A DNA stretch of 54,236 nucleotides, from IMG/VR virus record IMGVR_UViG_3300021962_000138, positions 1 to 54,236 of that record. One strand, given 5' to 3'. The position numbers were made by a program, and so were the translations under genes. Positions 44,524-53,765 of the stretch are shown here, in pieces; the first letter of the stretch is position 1; every line of letters begins with the position of its first letter. The notes below the pieces were generated by a model, which saw nothing but the letters and a program-made list of their open reading frames with translations, did not search any database and had not been told where the DNA came from. This DNA comes from a virus.

Positions 44524-44790
44524 TCAATTACCGTATGCAACCCAAATGCCGTCAGTATCGGCAGTAGTAACAATTGTTACATTACCACTAGCCAAAGGAA
44601 ATGTTTCATTTACTGCGGGTGCATTTGTATCAACGGCTGAACCTCTAACTTGAAGATGAATAAAATCTACACGGTTAAGACCTGTTTCAATATCTCCTCC
44701 TGTATCGGAACCGCCATTGGTAAATGTTCCATAAGCAACTCTTTTATTACCGAACACCGTAGTTTCGGTGATTGTTGATGAAAAAGCCAT
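44524..44790 (-). CDS. capsid decoration-like protein
   Basis: An 88-residue beta-rich protein directly after the capsid gene in transcription order. It opens MAFSSTITETTVFGNKR, and strands with GGDIETGL and the VAYGN end resemble small marine-virus head decoration proteins. The role as cement or decoration protein follows from position and composition. Confidence 0.55.
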   Translation of the reverse strand: MAFSSTITETTVFGNKRVAYGTFTNGGSDTGGDIETGLNRVDFIHLQVRGSAVDTNAPAVNETFPLASGNVTIVTTADTDGIWVAYGN

Positions 44791-44801
44791 CTTTAATCAC
44801 C

Positions 44802-46136
44802 TCAAGCGATGTTAGTAATCTTTGCTTGTCCTCTAAAGAAGGAACAACCTGTTTCAGCAATTGTTCGATACAATGCTTGATTTCCTAGACGGCCTACACC
44901 GAATGGGTTTCCGTTGCTAATACCATCTTCAAAGTATTGAGTTGGTTTCAAAACTTGAAGCCACAAGTGGTCTGTATCAAGGAATAGCATATCGCTAATT
45001 CCACTATCTGCTGAATTTCGTGTTCCTGTCATTTCCTTAACAGGAATAAGAGGAATGTCGTAGTATGTTGCTACACGGAATCCAACTTCTTGACCCTTTA
45101 CACCACGAACACCATTAACAGTAGGAATAACTTCCTTTCTATCCATGAATCTTTCTTGTGCTTGGAGCAAATCAGCAATTGCTTGAATGGTGTCATATCC
45201 TGTTAGGATAACCTTTGGTGAACCACCTGCTTCTCGGAGTTGTCGAATAACCGAGTTGATAAGAGTCAAGGTTAGAGGTCGAACTGATGATGCGGCATAT
45301 GATGAGTTGAAATCAACAATTGCATCAAGATAAGAAGCCGCAGTAAATCGCTCTTCACCGTAGATTTTACCGAGATTGTTAGTAGCAGAAGTTGTATCTG
45401 TTGCGAGAACTCCGCCATCAAGAGCAAGAAGTTCTGCTCGGCTTGTAACAATCTTAAGGAGTGAAGTATAGTTTCGCTCAATATCTGCTAGTGCGCTTGA
45501 TTCACCATAGAATTCAAGTGGCATAACCAACATTTTGTTTTGTGCTTCTGCGTGTGCTTTACCCATATCTTCTCGGATAATTGCTCGAATATCGCCTAGT
45601 CCATCATCAATTTGAGCCATTTCCATAGCGAGTTCGGAAATATCAAATTGGTGTGCAATTGTCTTAGGCGACATGAAAAGTTGTGCGTAAGTAGGAGCCA
45701 TAGAACTAAGTCCATCTGCCGTAGTAGAAAGTCCTGCGTTTTCGGGAACACCACCAATCTCGTCTGCTTGTGGGTCATCGGAACCGATACCGCCTCCGCT
45801 TCCATCGGATTGTAGAGTCAATGTGTTTCCACTACCACCAAAAGGACGACTCTTAAGAATACGCCATCCACTTGAATTGTATGGCCTCTTAGAAAGCATA
45901 GCCAAAGCATTAACCTCTCGGTTAAGCATTGACCATACTTTTTGTCCGTAAAGAACATTGTAAAGTCCTGTTGTTCCTGTAATTCCTGTTACTCCGCTTG
46001 CGGAAGCATCTGTAATATCGTGTGCAGTATGTAGTCCTTGAACTACACCTGCTTGCTTAAGGAGAGAATTTCCTCCAAAGGCAGGTAGGCCGTATGTTGA
46101 TGCTTCCAAATCTCTAATTGTGTTAATATATCCCAT
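44802..46136 (-). CDS. major capsid protein (HK97 fold)
   Basis: A 444-residue protein starting at MGYINT, 9 nt after a GGTG box (the longer frame upstream lacks such support). It has an N-terminal helix (delta-like domain) and a Gly/Ser-rich loop consistent with an E-loop (residues ~100-150). Further features are a spine helix, a strand VILTGYDTIQA and a late P-domain region. Order protease-capsid-decoration and size fit HK97-type shells. Codons look more GC-rich than neighbours, as in highly expressed genes. Confidence 0.85.
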   Translation of the reverse strand: MGYINTIRDLEASTYGLPAFGGNSLLKQAGVVQGLHTAHDITDASASGVTGITGTTGLYNVLYGQKVWSMLNREVNALAMLSKRPYNSSGWRILKSRPFGGSGNTLTLQSDGSGGGIGSDDPQADEIGGVPENAGLSTTADGLSSMAPTYAQLFMSPKTIAHQFDISELAMEMAQIDDGLGDIRAIIREDMGKAHAEAQNKMLVMPLEFYGESSALADIERNYTSLLKIVTSRAELLALDGGVLATDTTSATNNLGKIYGEERFTAASYLDAIVDFNSSYAASSVRPLTLTLINSVIRQLREAGGSPKVILTGYDTIQAIADLLQAQERFMDRKEVIPTVNGVRGVKGQEVGFRVATYYDIPLIPVKEMTGTRNSADSGISDMLFLDTDHLWLQVLKPTQYFEDGISNGNPFGVGRLGNQALYRTIAETGCSFFRGQAKITNIA

Positions 46137-46146
46137 GTTTTTCACC

Positions 46147-46824
46147 TCAATATTCTCCGCTAACCGCTTTATGAATATCGCTCCATGACATATCGGAAAT
46201 TTCATCTAGTGAAAAGACCTTTACTGTAGAAGCAACTTCTTGGGCTTTGCGAATTTCATTCTTTTCTTCTGTAAGCGACTTTCGGAGTTCGCTAAATTGT
46301 GTCTTAAGATTTGTAATTTCTGCTTGTGCATTGTATTCTGCTTTAGCAACCAAATCATTACGAGAAGCAACTTCTTGCTTAAATCGTGTTTCAAATTGCT
46401 TTTCTAATCGGCCATAAGCCAATTTTTCAAGTTGTTCTTGTCGAAATTGCTCATAGGCTTTCTCGATGTTTTCGTTTGAAAGGTTGAGCGAAGTAAATTC
46501 ATTGTTACTGAATGCTTTAGTAACATTGTGTTCCTTAAAAGCCTGTGAATCGCCTGTTGGTCGGCCACCACTAACTACAACATTATCAGCAGGTTCGCCA
46601 TCTTCAATTGAACCTGCGTCAAGGGTTGGAGTTGGGCCTTTCATTTCACTATCATCGGCTTTATCATATCCCATCATTTCTTCTTCGCCATCAGTTGTGT
46701 CCATCATTTCTTCCGATGGATGGCCACTACCATAGCCTTTTTCTTCTTCTTCTTCTTTACGAAGTTGATTTACTTCCTTTAGAAGCATATCAAGTTCGCT
46801 TAATGCTTTTTCTAGTTTTGTCAT
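46147..46824 (-). CDS. probable nested scaffold protein (internal start)
   Basis: An in-frame ATG at 46824 inside the protease gene begins a ~225-residue acidic coiled-coil protein (MTKLEKALSEL...). An AGTG box lies 10 nt before it (AGTGAAAAATATG), the same spacing as real gene starts here. Lambda and similar phages make a scaffold from such nested starts. This would give a separate scaffold and a protease-scaffold fusion. Confidence 0.45.
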   Translation of the reverse strand: MTKLEKALSELDMLLKEVNQLRKEEEEEKGYGSGHPSEEMMDTTDGEEEMMGYDKADDSEMKGPTPTLDAGSIEDGEPADNVVVSGGRPTGDSQAFKEHNVTKAFSNNEFTSLNLSNENIEKAYEQFRQEQLEKLAYGRLEKQFETRFKQEVASRNDLVAKAEYNAQAEITNLKTQFSELRKSLTEEKNEIRKAQEVASTVKVFSLDEISDMSWSDIHKAVSGEY

Positions 46825-47343
46825 ATTTTTCACTTCCTGTTTTAAGATGTCAAATTTCGCTTCGGGGTTAATTCCTTTTTCGCATATGGTAACTTCGTGT
46901 AATTCAAGTTTGCTAATCTCATTGTATTCGCCTAACTCTTCATTACGCTTTTTTACTTTTTGTAACGCCTGTCCTCCAATGCTAAAACTTCTTAACGAAC
47001 CTTTGCGAATGCCTCTATTTATTTCCTTTGCTTTTTCTATATCATCTCGGAGTTTAATTACAACAAAGAAGCCCACATCATCTACTTCTGTTTTCCATAA
47101 CCTCCCCGATTTATCCCTGTATGAATCTACTACTTCTCCGACTTGAACATTAGAATGATTTGTCATTACATTACGAAATCTATCTTTTTCCATAAATTTC
47201 TTTACTGCTCCCTCCAATGCTTTTAATGTAATCAAGTCGTTTTGCTTATCTACCATTTCTATTGAAGCATATCCACCAATCATTAAATCTTCATTTGCCT
47301 TTAGTATCATAAAGTCATTGTTTTTATGAAGCATTAGTGTCAT
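46147..47343 (-). CDS. prohead protease with C-terminal scaffold region
   Basis: A ~398-residue protein. The N-terminal ~170 residues match HK97/S78-type or XkdF-like proteases: IGGYAS, TNHS with the catalytic His, GEVV, SFSIGG with the catalytic Ser, and LELHEVTICEKG with the acidic residue. The rest is acidic and coiled coil (residues ~175-375), as in a fused scaffold, and ends with SDMSWSDI. It would cleave scaffold and capsid in the maturing procapsid. It overlaps the ligase-like gene by 20 nt. The start is uncertain among several nearby Met codons. Confidence 0.82.
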   Translation of the reverse strand: MTLMLHKNNDFMILKANEDLMIGGYASIEMVDKQNDLITLKALEGAVKKFMEKDRFRNVMTNHSNVQVGEVVDSYRDKSGRLWKTEVDDVGFFVVIKLRDDIEKAKEINRGIRKGSLRSFSIGGQALQKVKKRNEELGEYNEISKLELHEVTICEKGINPEAKFDILKQEVKNMTKLEKALSELDMLLKEVNQLRKEEEEEKGYGSGHPSEEMMDTTDGEEEMMGYDKADDSEMKGPTPTLDAGSIEDGEPADNVVVSGGRPTGDSQAFKEHNVTKAFSNNEFTSLNLSNENIEKAYEQFRQEQLEKLAYGRLEKQFETRFKQEVASRNDLVAKAEYNAQAEITNLKTQFSELRKSLTEEKNEIRKAQEVASTVKVFSLDEISDMSWSDIHKAVSGEY

Positions 47344-49816
47344 CGGCTTCAACTTCCTTTGTTCTATCTTGACTATTTAAGTGCTTCGCTTTATTTTGTA
47401 ATTTAAGGTCTTTGAACTTGTCATTATAAATATTCCAAATACCTTCATCTGTGCTTTTATCAACGGGTTTTTGTTCATAGCCCGTCCATGCTATCCACAT
47501 TTTTTCTCCTTTTGTTTCTACAACTCTAAAATGAAGTTTAGTTTCAAACTTATTTCCTTTTAGAATGTATTCATGATAGCCATGTCTTTGAACACCTAAT
47601 TGAACTTCTCCTTCATCAAGTAATTTAGTTCTATCTATATTTGTAGATATTTCAGCAGGATATTTTACGGCTTTTCCAAAGAAAGCAAAAATATCATCAT
47701 CAGTAGCAATATCAATATTCCAATTTAGAATTTCTTCTTTATGCTCTACTGCAAAAGAAAGATTGCCGTCCTTTCTAAGATAGACTTTAAATTGAGAAGA
47801 TTCTTTAACAATTTTATCATGTTCTGCAATTACAATATTATTTTTAACTGTAAGACCATCTCTTAAATTAATCCATTCTCCTAGTTCTTTTTTATTAGAT
47901 TCTAGTAGAGTTTCATAATCATTAGCATATTCTTTTAAAAGAAAATTATGAACATCTATAACTGTTTGGGGTTTATTTTTATTTTTGATGAAGTTAATTA
48001 TTGCTACTGTAAGTTTTCCTTGCATCGTTTTGAGAGTTTCTTCTGCTTCTTCTTTCCAAAAATCTAAATCTTGTAGGGCATTCTTAGACATTAGATTGTT
48101 TTCTTGAAAACCATAAATAGTAAATCCGTCCATACTTTTAGCAATAATAGTAGCAGTTCCGTGAATATTATCTGTAATCGTTATACCTTTTTTAAGAGCC
48201 TCAACATTATATTTTAGAGAAGGCTTAGTATCTTTAGCCAACATCTCTAATGTAACTATTTTATCGGGTTCTTCGACTTCGGGTATTTCTATGACCTTAG
48301 CAGAATAAAGTGTATATTTTCCCCCACTTTCTTTTACTTCATCTACTTTGACTCTAATGATTTGGCCAACATCAACAACGGTTTTTGTGTTGAGGGCTTT
48401 ACCAACATTCATGTAAAATTTACCGTTTATTTCAGTTCCGCCCTCTTCTTCATCAATTGGCCCTGCCCCTAAAGTATAGGAATACATACCCGATTTTGTG
48501 CCTTTCTTATCAAGAACAATCAAATCTAAATCTACAAATTTCTTCCATTTTACCCATTTAGGATTTTTCTTTGTTCCTATGAAATATGTGGATTCTATAT
48601 CCTTGATAACAACTCCTTCGGAAGTAGGCATTTCCATAATTTCTTCTGCGTATTCCTTTACATCTTTTAGATTATCTGCAATCCTAGTATCTTTTTTAGA
48701 AGGAAAGAATAAATCTTCCGAAGATTTTGTAGAGTAATTATTGAATAGAATATTGATTCTTTTTCTCAATGGTTCATCTGTTAGTTTTTGATTTTCATGC
48801 CTCAAAATATCAAAAACATGGGCTTTGAGTCTAGACTCTTTGTAGGAATTTTTGAAAATATGGGCTATTGTATCGGCCCTATGAAGTGCTTTATCACCAT
48901 CAAACAGTATCAATTCAGCATCAAGAATACAATCCCCGTATTCCTTTTTCTCTAATTCTTTGACTTGTTCTTTACACTTCTCGGTAATGTCTTTTTCATT
49001 ATATGAATAGATTGAAACCTTGCCGTCTATTTTGTGTAATTGGATTCTCATTCCGTCATATTTTTCTTGAACTACATATTCTCCGCTAAACCCTTTGAGT
49101 TCATTCATATCTTCAATGTCAAAAATTCGATACATTGGTTTATTTGGAACTAAGAAATGAACATTCGCTTTTTGTTCTTTTTGAATTTCTACAAGTTCTT
49201 CAAATTCTTCTTCTTCATGTTTTGAGAAATAAAATAATTCTAGAATGTTAAGTGCTTCCTCTACTTTCTTTTCTACTTGTTTTGTATCTTTATCATCACC
49301 ATAATGTTCAATAATATAGAGGCTAATATCTTCTTCTTGTAAATCAAGACCTTGAAGCCCGACAGTTAAAGTATCTTCTTCCATATCTTTGATTGAATAT
49401 ATATCTTTAGGTAGGGCTTTATCATCGGAGCGAAGAGCATAATGAACAAATTTAACCATTGTTTCGGGCGAAGATAAAAGAGCCTCTAATACATCTCCCT
49501 TAAATTTGTCAGCGAATGGGTCTTCTACTTTTTCGGAATCATATCTCATAAGTTTAATTGCTTCATAAATATCTTTAGCAACATTCGATTCGGGGTTTTT
49601 AGCATCTTTATCTTCTATTTTTTCTTCTCCAACATAATTTTCTAATTCGTCTTTTATTTCCGAAGAAAAGGCTCGATTGATTTCTTCAATGATATTTCGC
49701 CAACGCCCCCCATATTCTTTGGGGTCTTCTTTTGCTGAAAGATATGCTACTCTTGTTTTCTCAAAGAGTCGAAGGATTACATTAGAAGCGTTATCTTTTT
49801 CGATAAGATACGCCAT
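47324..49816 (-). CDS. ATP-dependent ligase-like protein fused to a degenerate LigD phosphoesterase-like domain
   Basis: An 830-residue protein in the virion block. Residues ~1-225 are acidic helices of unknown type. The adenylation domain has motif I EKYDGMR (Lys252), III LDAELILFDGD, IIIa HVFDIL, IV SEGVVIK and V KWVKWKK. An OB-like part follows, but it lacks the basic RxPRxxRxRxDK motif VI seen in the other ligase. The last ~150 residues resemble the LigD 3'-phosphoesterase: an F-K-V-x strand, a LNWNID turn and YILKGNKFETKLHFR...MWIAW. The catalytic LHxDxR is LSFAVE, so that domain looks inactive. The virion location suggests packaging with the genome (inference). Confidence 0.82.
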   Translation of the reverse strand: MAYLIEKDNASNVILRLFEKTRVAYLSAKEDPKEYGGRWRNIIEEINRAFSSEIKDELENYVGEEKIEDKDAKNPESNVAKDIYEAIKLMRYDSEKVEDPFADKFKGDVLEALLSSPETMVKFVHYALRSDDKALPKDIYSIKDMEEDTLTVGLQGLDLQEEDISLYIIEHYGDDKDTKQVEKKVEEALNILELFYFSKHEEEEFEELVEIQKEQKANVHFLVPNKPMYRIFDIEDMNELKGFSGEYVVQEKYDGMRIQLHKIDGKVSIYSYNEKDITEKCKEQVKELEKKEYGDCILDAELILFDGDKALHRADTIAHIFKNSYKESRLKAHVFDILRHENQKLTDEPLRKRINILFNNYSTKSSEDLFFPSKKDTRIADNLKDVKEYAEEIMEMPTSEGVVIKDIESTYFIGTKKNPKWVKWKKFVDLDLIVLDKKGTKSGMYSYTLGAGPIDEEEGGTEINGKFYMNVGKALNTKTVVDVGQIIRVKVDEVKESGGKYTLYSAKVIEIPEVEEPDKIVTLEMLAKDTKPSLKYNVEALKKGITITDNIHGTATIIAKSMDGFTIYGFQENNLMSKNALQDLDFWKEEAEETLKTMQGKLTVAIINFIKNKNKPQTVIDVHNFLLKEYANDYETLLESNKKELGEWINLRDGLTVKNNIVIAEHDKIVKESSQFKVYLRKDGNLSFAVEHKEEILNWNIDIATDDDIFAFFGKAVKYPAEISTNIDRTKLLDEGEVQLGVQRHGYHEYILKGNKFETKLHFRVVETKGEKMWIAWTGYEQKPVDKSTDEGIWNIYNDKFKDLKLQNKAKHLNSQDRTKEVEADDTNAS

Positions 49817-49827
49817 TTTTCATCACT

Positions 49828-50220
49828 TTATTCATAGCCTAAATCTCGCATAATTGCATCTACAATTCTCGTAAATTCCATTAAATGTTTATCGTAGTCC
49901 AATATTTTTTTATCTACTAAAGGGTTAATCAAAGAATAAACATTATCAAATGCACTATTTAATTGATTTTTTAGTTTTGAGTTCAATTCTTGCTTTTTCA
50001 CACTTTCACCTGCTAAACCATATCCCGAATGTGTATTTTTATTGTTTTCAATTTTAGTATTGTCATTTTCAGCCTTTGGTCTTTTGACTTTGACTTCTTC
50101 CATATCATCATCATAAGGCAAATTTACTTCGTTTTCTTGTTGAATAAGTTGTTTTACTAAACGAAGTTGTTCTACTGTCTGTCTAATTATTGCTTCTTCT
50201 TTGGTAACTTTTTCGGGCAT
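49828..50220 (-). CDS. small virion-block helical protein
   Basis: A 130-residue acidic/basic helical protein starting MPEKVT, about 8 nt after GGAGG. It has a Lys/Asn-rich linker in the middle and helices at both ends. The family is not recognised. It lies between the ligase-like gene and a protein with the MSW motif. Confidence 0.55.
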   Translation of the reverse strand: MPEKVTKEEAIIRQTVEQLRLVKQLIQQENEVNLPYDDDMEEVKVKRPKAENDNTKIENNKNTHSGYGLAGESVKKQELNSKLKNQLNSAFDNVYSLINPLVDKKILDYDKHLMEFTRIVDAIMRDLGYE

Positions 50221-50221
50221 T

Positions 50222-50455
50222 TTATCTTCCTCCATTTACAAATTTATCAATGTCTTCCCAACTCATTTTATGGATTGCATCGGAATCGGGAACTCCCATG
50301 TTTGTCATTGAAGGTGTTGGTGTTTCAGTAACTACAAATCCCGACTTCATCAATAAGTTGTCTTTATGATAAACGGCTCTTTCTAGTTCTTTTATTCTAT
50401 CAGTTAGTGCTTTTAGAATTTCTAAAAGTTCAGTATCTTGTTCTACATCATTCAT
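50222..50455 (-). CDS. small protein with C-terminal MSWEDI motif
   Basis: A 77-residue protein: an N-terminal coiled coil (residues ~5-30), a flexible Pro/Thr linker and a C-terminal IHKMSWEDIDKFVNGG. The same ending (DMSWSDIHKAVSG) closes the prohead protease/scaffold. This suggests a common binding peptide for a capsid or portal partner. The gene overlaps the next gene upstream by an ATGA-type overlap. Confidence 0.6.
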   Translation of the reverse strand: MNDVEQDTELLEILKALTDRIKELERAVYHKDNLLMKSGFVVTETPTPSMTNMGVPDSDAIHKMSWEDIDKFVNGGR

Positions 50456-51890
50456 CTCTTAAATCCCCCTTTCTTTTTGGAAATACTACTTCTCTTAATT
50501 GACGATATAGTAACTCATACTCTTTACGAAGTCTGCTACTTAACGCTACCATATCAATATTCCTCTCGTCAATAGATTCAAACCTTTTTTTCATTTTATT
50601 GTCAGATTTTATTAAATCTAATTCTTTGAGCATATCAATTAGTTCACCTAATCGAGTAAAGTCTTGACCAAAATATTCTGTTGGCTCAACTGATTGTAAG
50701 GTTTTCTTGAGTCTTTTTCTTTCTTTATCATCTAAAGTGTCTAGAATTGGGCTGAATTCTTTTTCGATTTCTTGTTTTTTAATGAATGTTTCTAAATATT
50801 CATTTACATATTCTTCTAATTCCTTTATGTTAGAATTTAATTCGGACTCATACAGTTCGGCATTTTCTTCTTTTAGTCTATCATTCAAATTCATTAAATC
50901 TTCATCGGAAATAGTATCTTCTACATTATCTAAACTAGAAACATATTCTTCAATTATTCTATCTAAATCATCAAGTTCAAAAGCCATTGAATAAGGGTCA
51001 TCTAGTGTGCTACTAAAAAGAGTAGCCATATCTTCTACAAATCTACCTCTATATCCTGCTATGTTTTCTTCTTTATTCAAACGATAAAATAATACAGTTA
51101 CTATTTTTGTAGGTCTATTTATTTCTAATAAGCGAGATAAAATATCCTCTTCGTAATTTGCCCTAAGAAATATTTCGTTATCTTCATCATTCAAAGTCGA
51201 ATTCAAAATCTTATTTATTCTTCTTCCTAAGTTTTTCAGTTCTCTAAACTGTTCTTGTTCTTTATAGGGTTGAGTTGTAATGATAAGTTTTCCCTTATCT
51301 TGAATAAAATACATTACATCATTAGAGTCTTTTTCTATTCTTTCTAGAAAATTTCCTAATCCATCAATTTTTTTAGCCCAATCTAAATTAGAAGAAAAAG
51401 GGCCATTTTGGAATTTTTCAAGACTAGTTTCAATATTTTTTATAATTTTAATATATGATTCTTGTATTTTTTTATCTTTAAATTCTCCTCTTACGATACC
51501 TTCAAAGATTTTAGAGGCTTCTACTATTGTTGTAGGAGGTTTTATTTTTGTTATTCTTTTCAATTCTAACGCAGTTTCATATATTGAAACTAAAAGTGTA
51601 TTTAAAAATGAAGTGTCTATGTCTTTAGATAAAGATTTTAGATACTTTTTAATTTTGTTAAGGCTATCATCAACAGATTTAGATTCCTCTTCATTTAGAT
51701 AGTCGTTTTTATATTCATCTGTATTAGCAACATATCTATTCACTTCTTTAATATATTGTTCAAGCCCATCCCCTTTCTCACTATCAAATCTACGCATAGC
51801 ATCTTCAACAGTAATTCCTTTAGGCATTCTGCCGCTTCTATCTAAAGAGTCCTCTTCATTTTCTGCTTTAAGGATAGAAGTCCAAGACAT
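50448..51890 (-). CDS. large coiled-coil virion protein beginning MSWTSI
   Basis: A 480-residue, highly charged, helical protein with long coiled-coil segments and no recognised enzyme motif. A GGTG box 10 nt upstream fixes the start at 51890, so the protein begins MSWTSILKA, echoing the MSW motif at the ends of two neighbours. A structural or scaffold-like head role is inferred from location between portal and protease. Confidence 0.6.
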   Translation of the reverse strand: MSWTSILKAENEEDSLDRSGRMPKGITVEDAMRRFDSEKGDGLEQYIKEVNRYVANTDEYKNDYLNEEESKSVDDSLNKIKKYLKSLSKDIDTSFLNTLLVSIYETALELKRITKIKPPTTIVEASKIFEGIVRGEFKDKKIQESYIKIIKNIETSLEKFQNGPFSSNLDWAKKIDGLGNFLERIEKDSNDVMYFIQDKGKLIITTQPYKEQEQFRELKNLGRRINKILNSTLNDEDNEIFLRANYEEDILSRLLEINRPTKIVTVLFYRLNKEENIAGYRGRFVEDMATLFSSTLDDPYSMAFELDDLDRIIEEYVSSLDNVEDTISDEDLMNLNDRLKEENAELYESELNSNIKELEEYVNEYLETFIKKQEIEKEFSPILDTLDDKERKRLKKTLQSVEPTEYFGQDFTRLGELIDMLKELDLIKSDNKMKKRFESIDERNIDMVALSSRLRKEYELLYRQLREVVFPKRKGDLRDE

Positions 51891-51895
51891 AATGC

Positions 51896-52120
51896 TCACC
51901 ATTTATTTTCTGTTCGTGGTCTTTTCTTGATAGGTAATTGAATAGCATCGGGAGTATCAGCAGAACCAACTTTAGATTTATGGGTTGTATCGGGTGGAAG
52001 TCCACCTAAAGAATAATCCCTAGATGGCCTAACTTGATTATCGTTTGACATTTTTTCTGCTCTTACTTTCGCTAATTCTTTTACTAATCTTCTCTCTTTT
52101 TGTCCTATATCTTCTGTCAT
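51896..52120 (-). CDS. small Pro/Lys-rich virion protein
   Basis: A 74-residue protein starting MTEDIG; the upstream in-frame codon at 52141 lies inside the portal gene and has no good box. A basic N-terminal helix is followed by a disordered Pro-rich part ending KKRPRTENKW. It overlaps nothing but sits 1 nt from the portal stop. The family is not recognised. Confidence 0.5.
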   Translation of the reverse strand: MTEDIGQKERRLVKELAKVRAEKMSNDNQVRPSRDYSLGGLPPDTTHKSKVGSADTPDAIQLPIKKRPRTENKW

Positions 52121-52121
52121 A

Positions 52122-53765
52122 TTAACCAATTCTCCTTTCACTTCTTCTATCTACATTTTGGTTTCCCGCATCTGTCGGCAATCCCGTAAATCTCTTATCG
52201 GGGCCTACGCTCATCGAGGGTTTATTTCTTGTGGTTGCAGGATTCTCTTGAGGTTTAGAAGGCATACCTCCACCTTCTGCAAATTGTCTTTGCATTTCAT
52301 CTAAATCTCTTTGGTCTAAATTTGACCCTGCTAATGAATTACTTTCTATTGCTTTTTCAGTAGGGGCTTCTTGTGTTTCTACGGGTTCGGGCTTCTTAAA
52401 AGTAAAGTTTCCATCTTCGTCCATTTCAACTTCAAATCCAAGATTTTTAGTAGAAGCGGCAATATTAACTTCAAGTTCTCTCTTTCTCAATACTGCAATT
52501 TCATCTTCTTCTTCACTTGGAGGTAGTTTCAAATTCCAATCTGTAATACCGAATTGCTTAACCAAAAAAGGAAATACATAATTATTATACACATTTTGAG
52601 CCATTTGAACTGCTCGGTTAGTAACAAGGATTTGCATACCTTCATTATTCAATCCTCCACTTGTAGTATTGTCAGCCATAAACACTTTACTTACACCATA
52701 AAATGCTGAAATCCTATCTCTTAAATCATCTTTAACTGAAACATAATCCATTTCTTTTAGACTATCCATGAACTTAATCCATTCAACAGACCCCTTTCCA
52801 TTTTCTGCTTCTATTCCCATAACAGGAATATAATGGGGGTCTTGTTCCATTCTTTCTTTGACTCCACGCCAAAAGGCCGCCATTGAATCCATATTTCTTG
52901 TTTGAACTGCGAGAATCCCTCTCGGCATACGGCTTTTTGTATAAGACGAATTAACATAAGTTTCCATAGCAATAAGAGTCATAATATGATTGAATAAAGT
53001 AAGAATAGGGGATTGACCATAAAGCCTACTAGGATTATATTTACTAAAGTGAAGTATTTCTCCTTCAATATAATATTGCTCTTCTCCATTTGCTCTATTT
53101 ACATAATGAATGGGGAGCAAATTACCTCCACAATCTTGACAATTTTCATACGGTTCAATAGAAATATAATTTCTATGATTGATACAAGTAAAGCCCTTTG
53201 TTCCACGAATACCTACTTCATCAGCATAAATACTCATAGTAACAGGGTCGCCCCTAAATAATTCTTTGATACGGTGCATACGGATTTTACCATTACCGTC
53301 TAAATAATATTCTTTTACAAGAACAATATAAGCATCATCCATAATATTCAAATCCTCTTCTAATTCTTTTAGAACATCAATAAAGAGTTGCTCGGATTTA
53401 TTGATATATCCCTCTAGAAATTTTTCAGCATATTCTAACTGTTTGGGATTTGGTAATGCTAGATTATTAGAACCACATCTAGAACATTCAGTAACAGGTC
53501 TTTTATGTGTTTTTTGACATTCGTTACATCGGCTTTCATAGGCTTTTTCCCAAACATACCCTCTTCTAAATATCTCTTGTTTGAGTTGAGTAATACAAGT
53601 CCGAACAATAACCGATTGACTTACGACATTATAAATCATAGGGGCGGTCATCATGTAGGAGTTTTCTCTTTCTTGAATCCCTACATTATACACCCTGCGG
53701 TCATTTGGCTTAGGGGTGCTTCTACGGAATAAATTCGTAAAGGAAAATCTACTTTTTTCAGCGAT
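52122..53765 (-). CDS. portal protein, probable ATC start, with zinc-ribbon insertions
   Basis: A ~547-residue protein with portal hallmarks: a helix with SQSVIVRTCITQLKQEI, LHFSKYNPSRLYGQSPI (the conserved stem/wing turn), and a helix RDRISAFYGVSKVFM near residue 360. Two zinc ribbons interrupt the N-terminal half (CNEC...CSRCG and CINH...CQDCGG), which is unusual. The conserved-looking N-terminus (FTNLFRR...) lies upstream of the first GTG, in frame. No ATG/GTG/TTG lies there, but an ATC at 53765-53763 is 8 nt after GGAGG. The portal forms the DNA entry ring of the capsid. Confidence 0.85.
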   Translation of the reverse strand: MAEKSRFSFTNLFRRSTPKPNDRRVYNVGIQERENSYMMTAPMIYNVVSQSVIVRTCITQLKQEIFRRGYVWEKAYESRCNECQKTHKRPVTECSRCGSNNLALPNPKQLEYAEKFLEGYINKSEQLFIDVLKELEEDLNIMDDAYIVLVKEYYLDGNGKIRMHRIKELFRGDPVTMSIYADEVGIRGTKGFTCINHRNYISIEPYENCQDCGGNLLPIHYVNRANGEEQYYIEGEILHFSKYNPSRLYGQSPILTLFNHIMTLIAMETYVNSSYTKSRMPRGILAVQTRNMDSMAAFWRGVKERMEQDPHYIPVMGIEAENGKGSVEWIKFMDSLKEMDYVSVKDDLRDRISAFYGVSKVFMADNTTSGGLNNEGMQILVTNRAVQMAQNVYNNYVFPFLVKQFGITDWNLKLPPSEEEDEIAVLRKRELEVNIAASTKNLGFEVEMDEDGNFTFKKPEPVETQEAPTEKAIESNSLAGSNLDQRDLDEMQRQFAEGGGMPSKPQENPATTRNKPSMSVGPDKRFTGLPTDAGNQNVDRRSERRIG

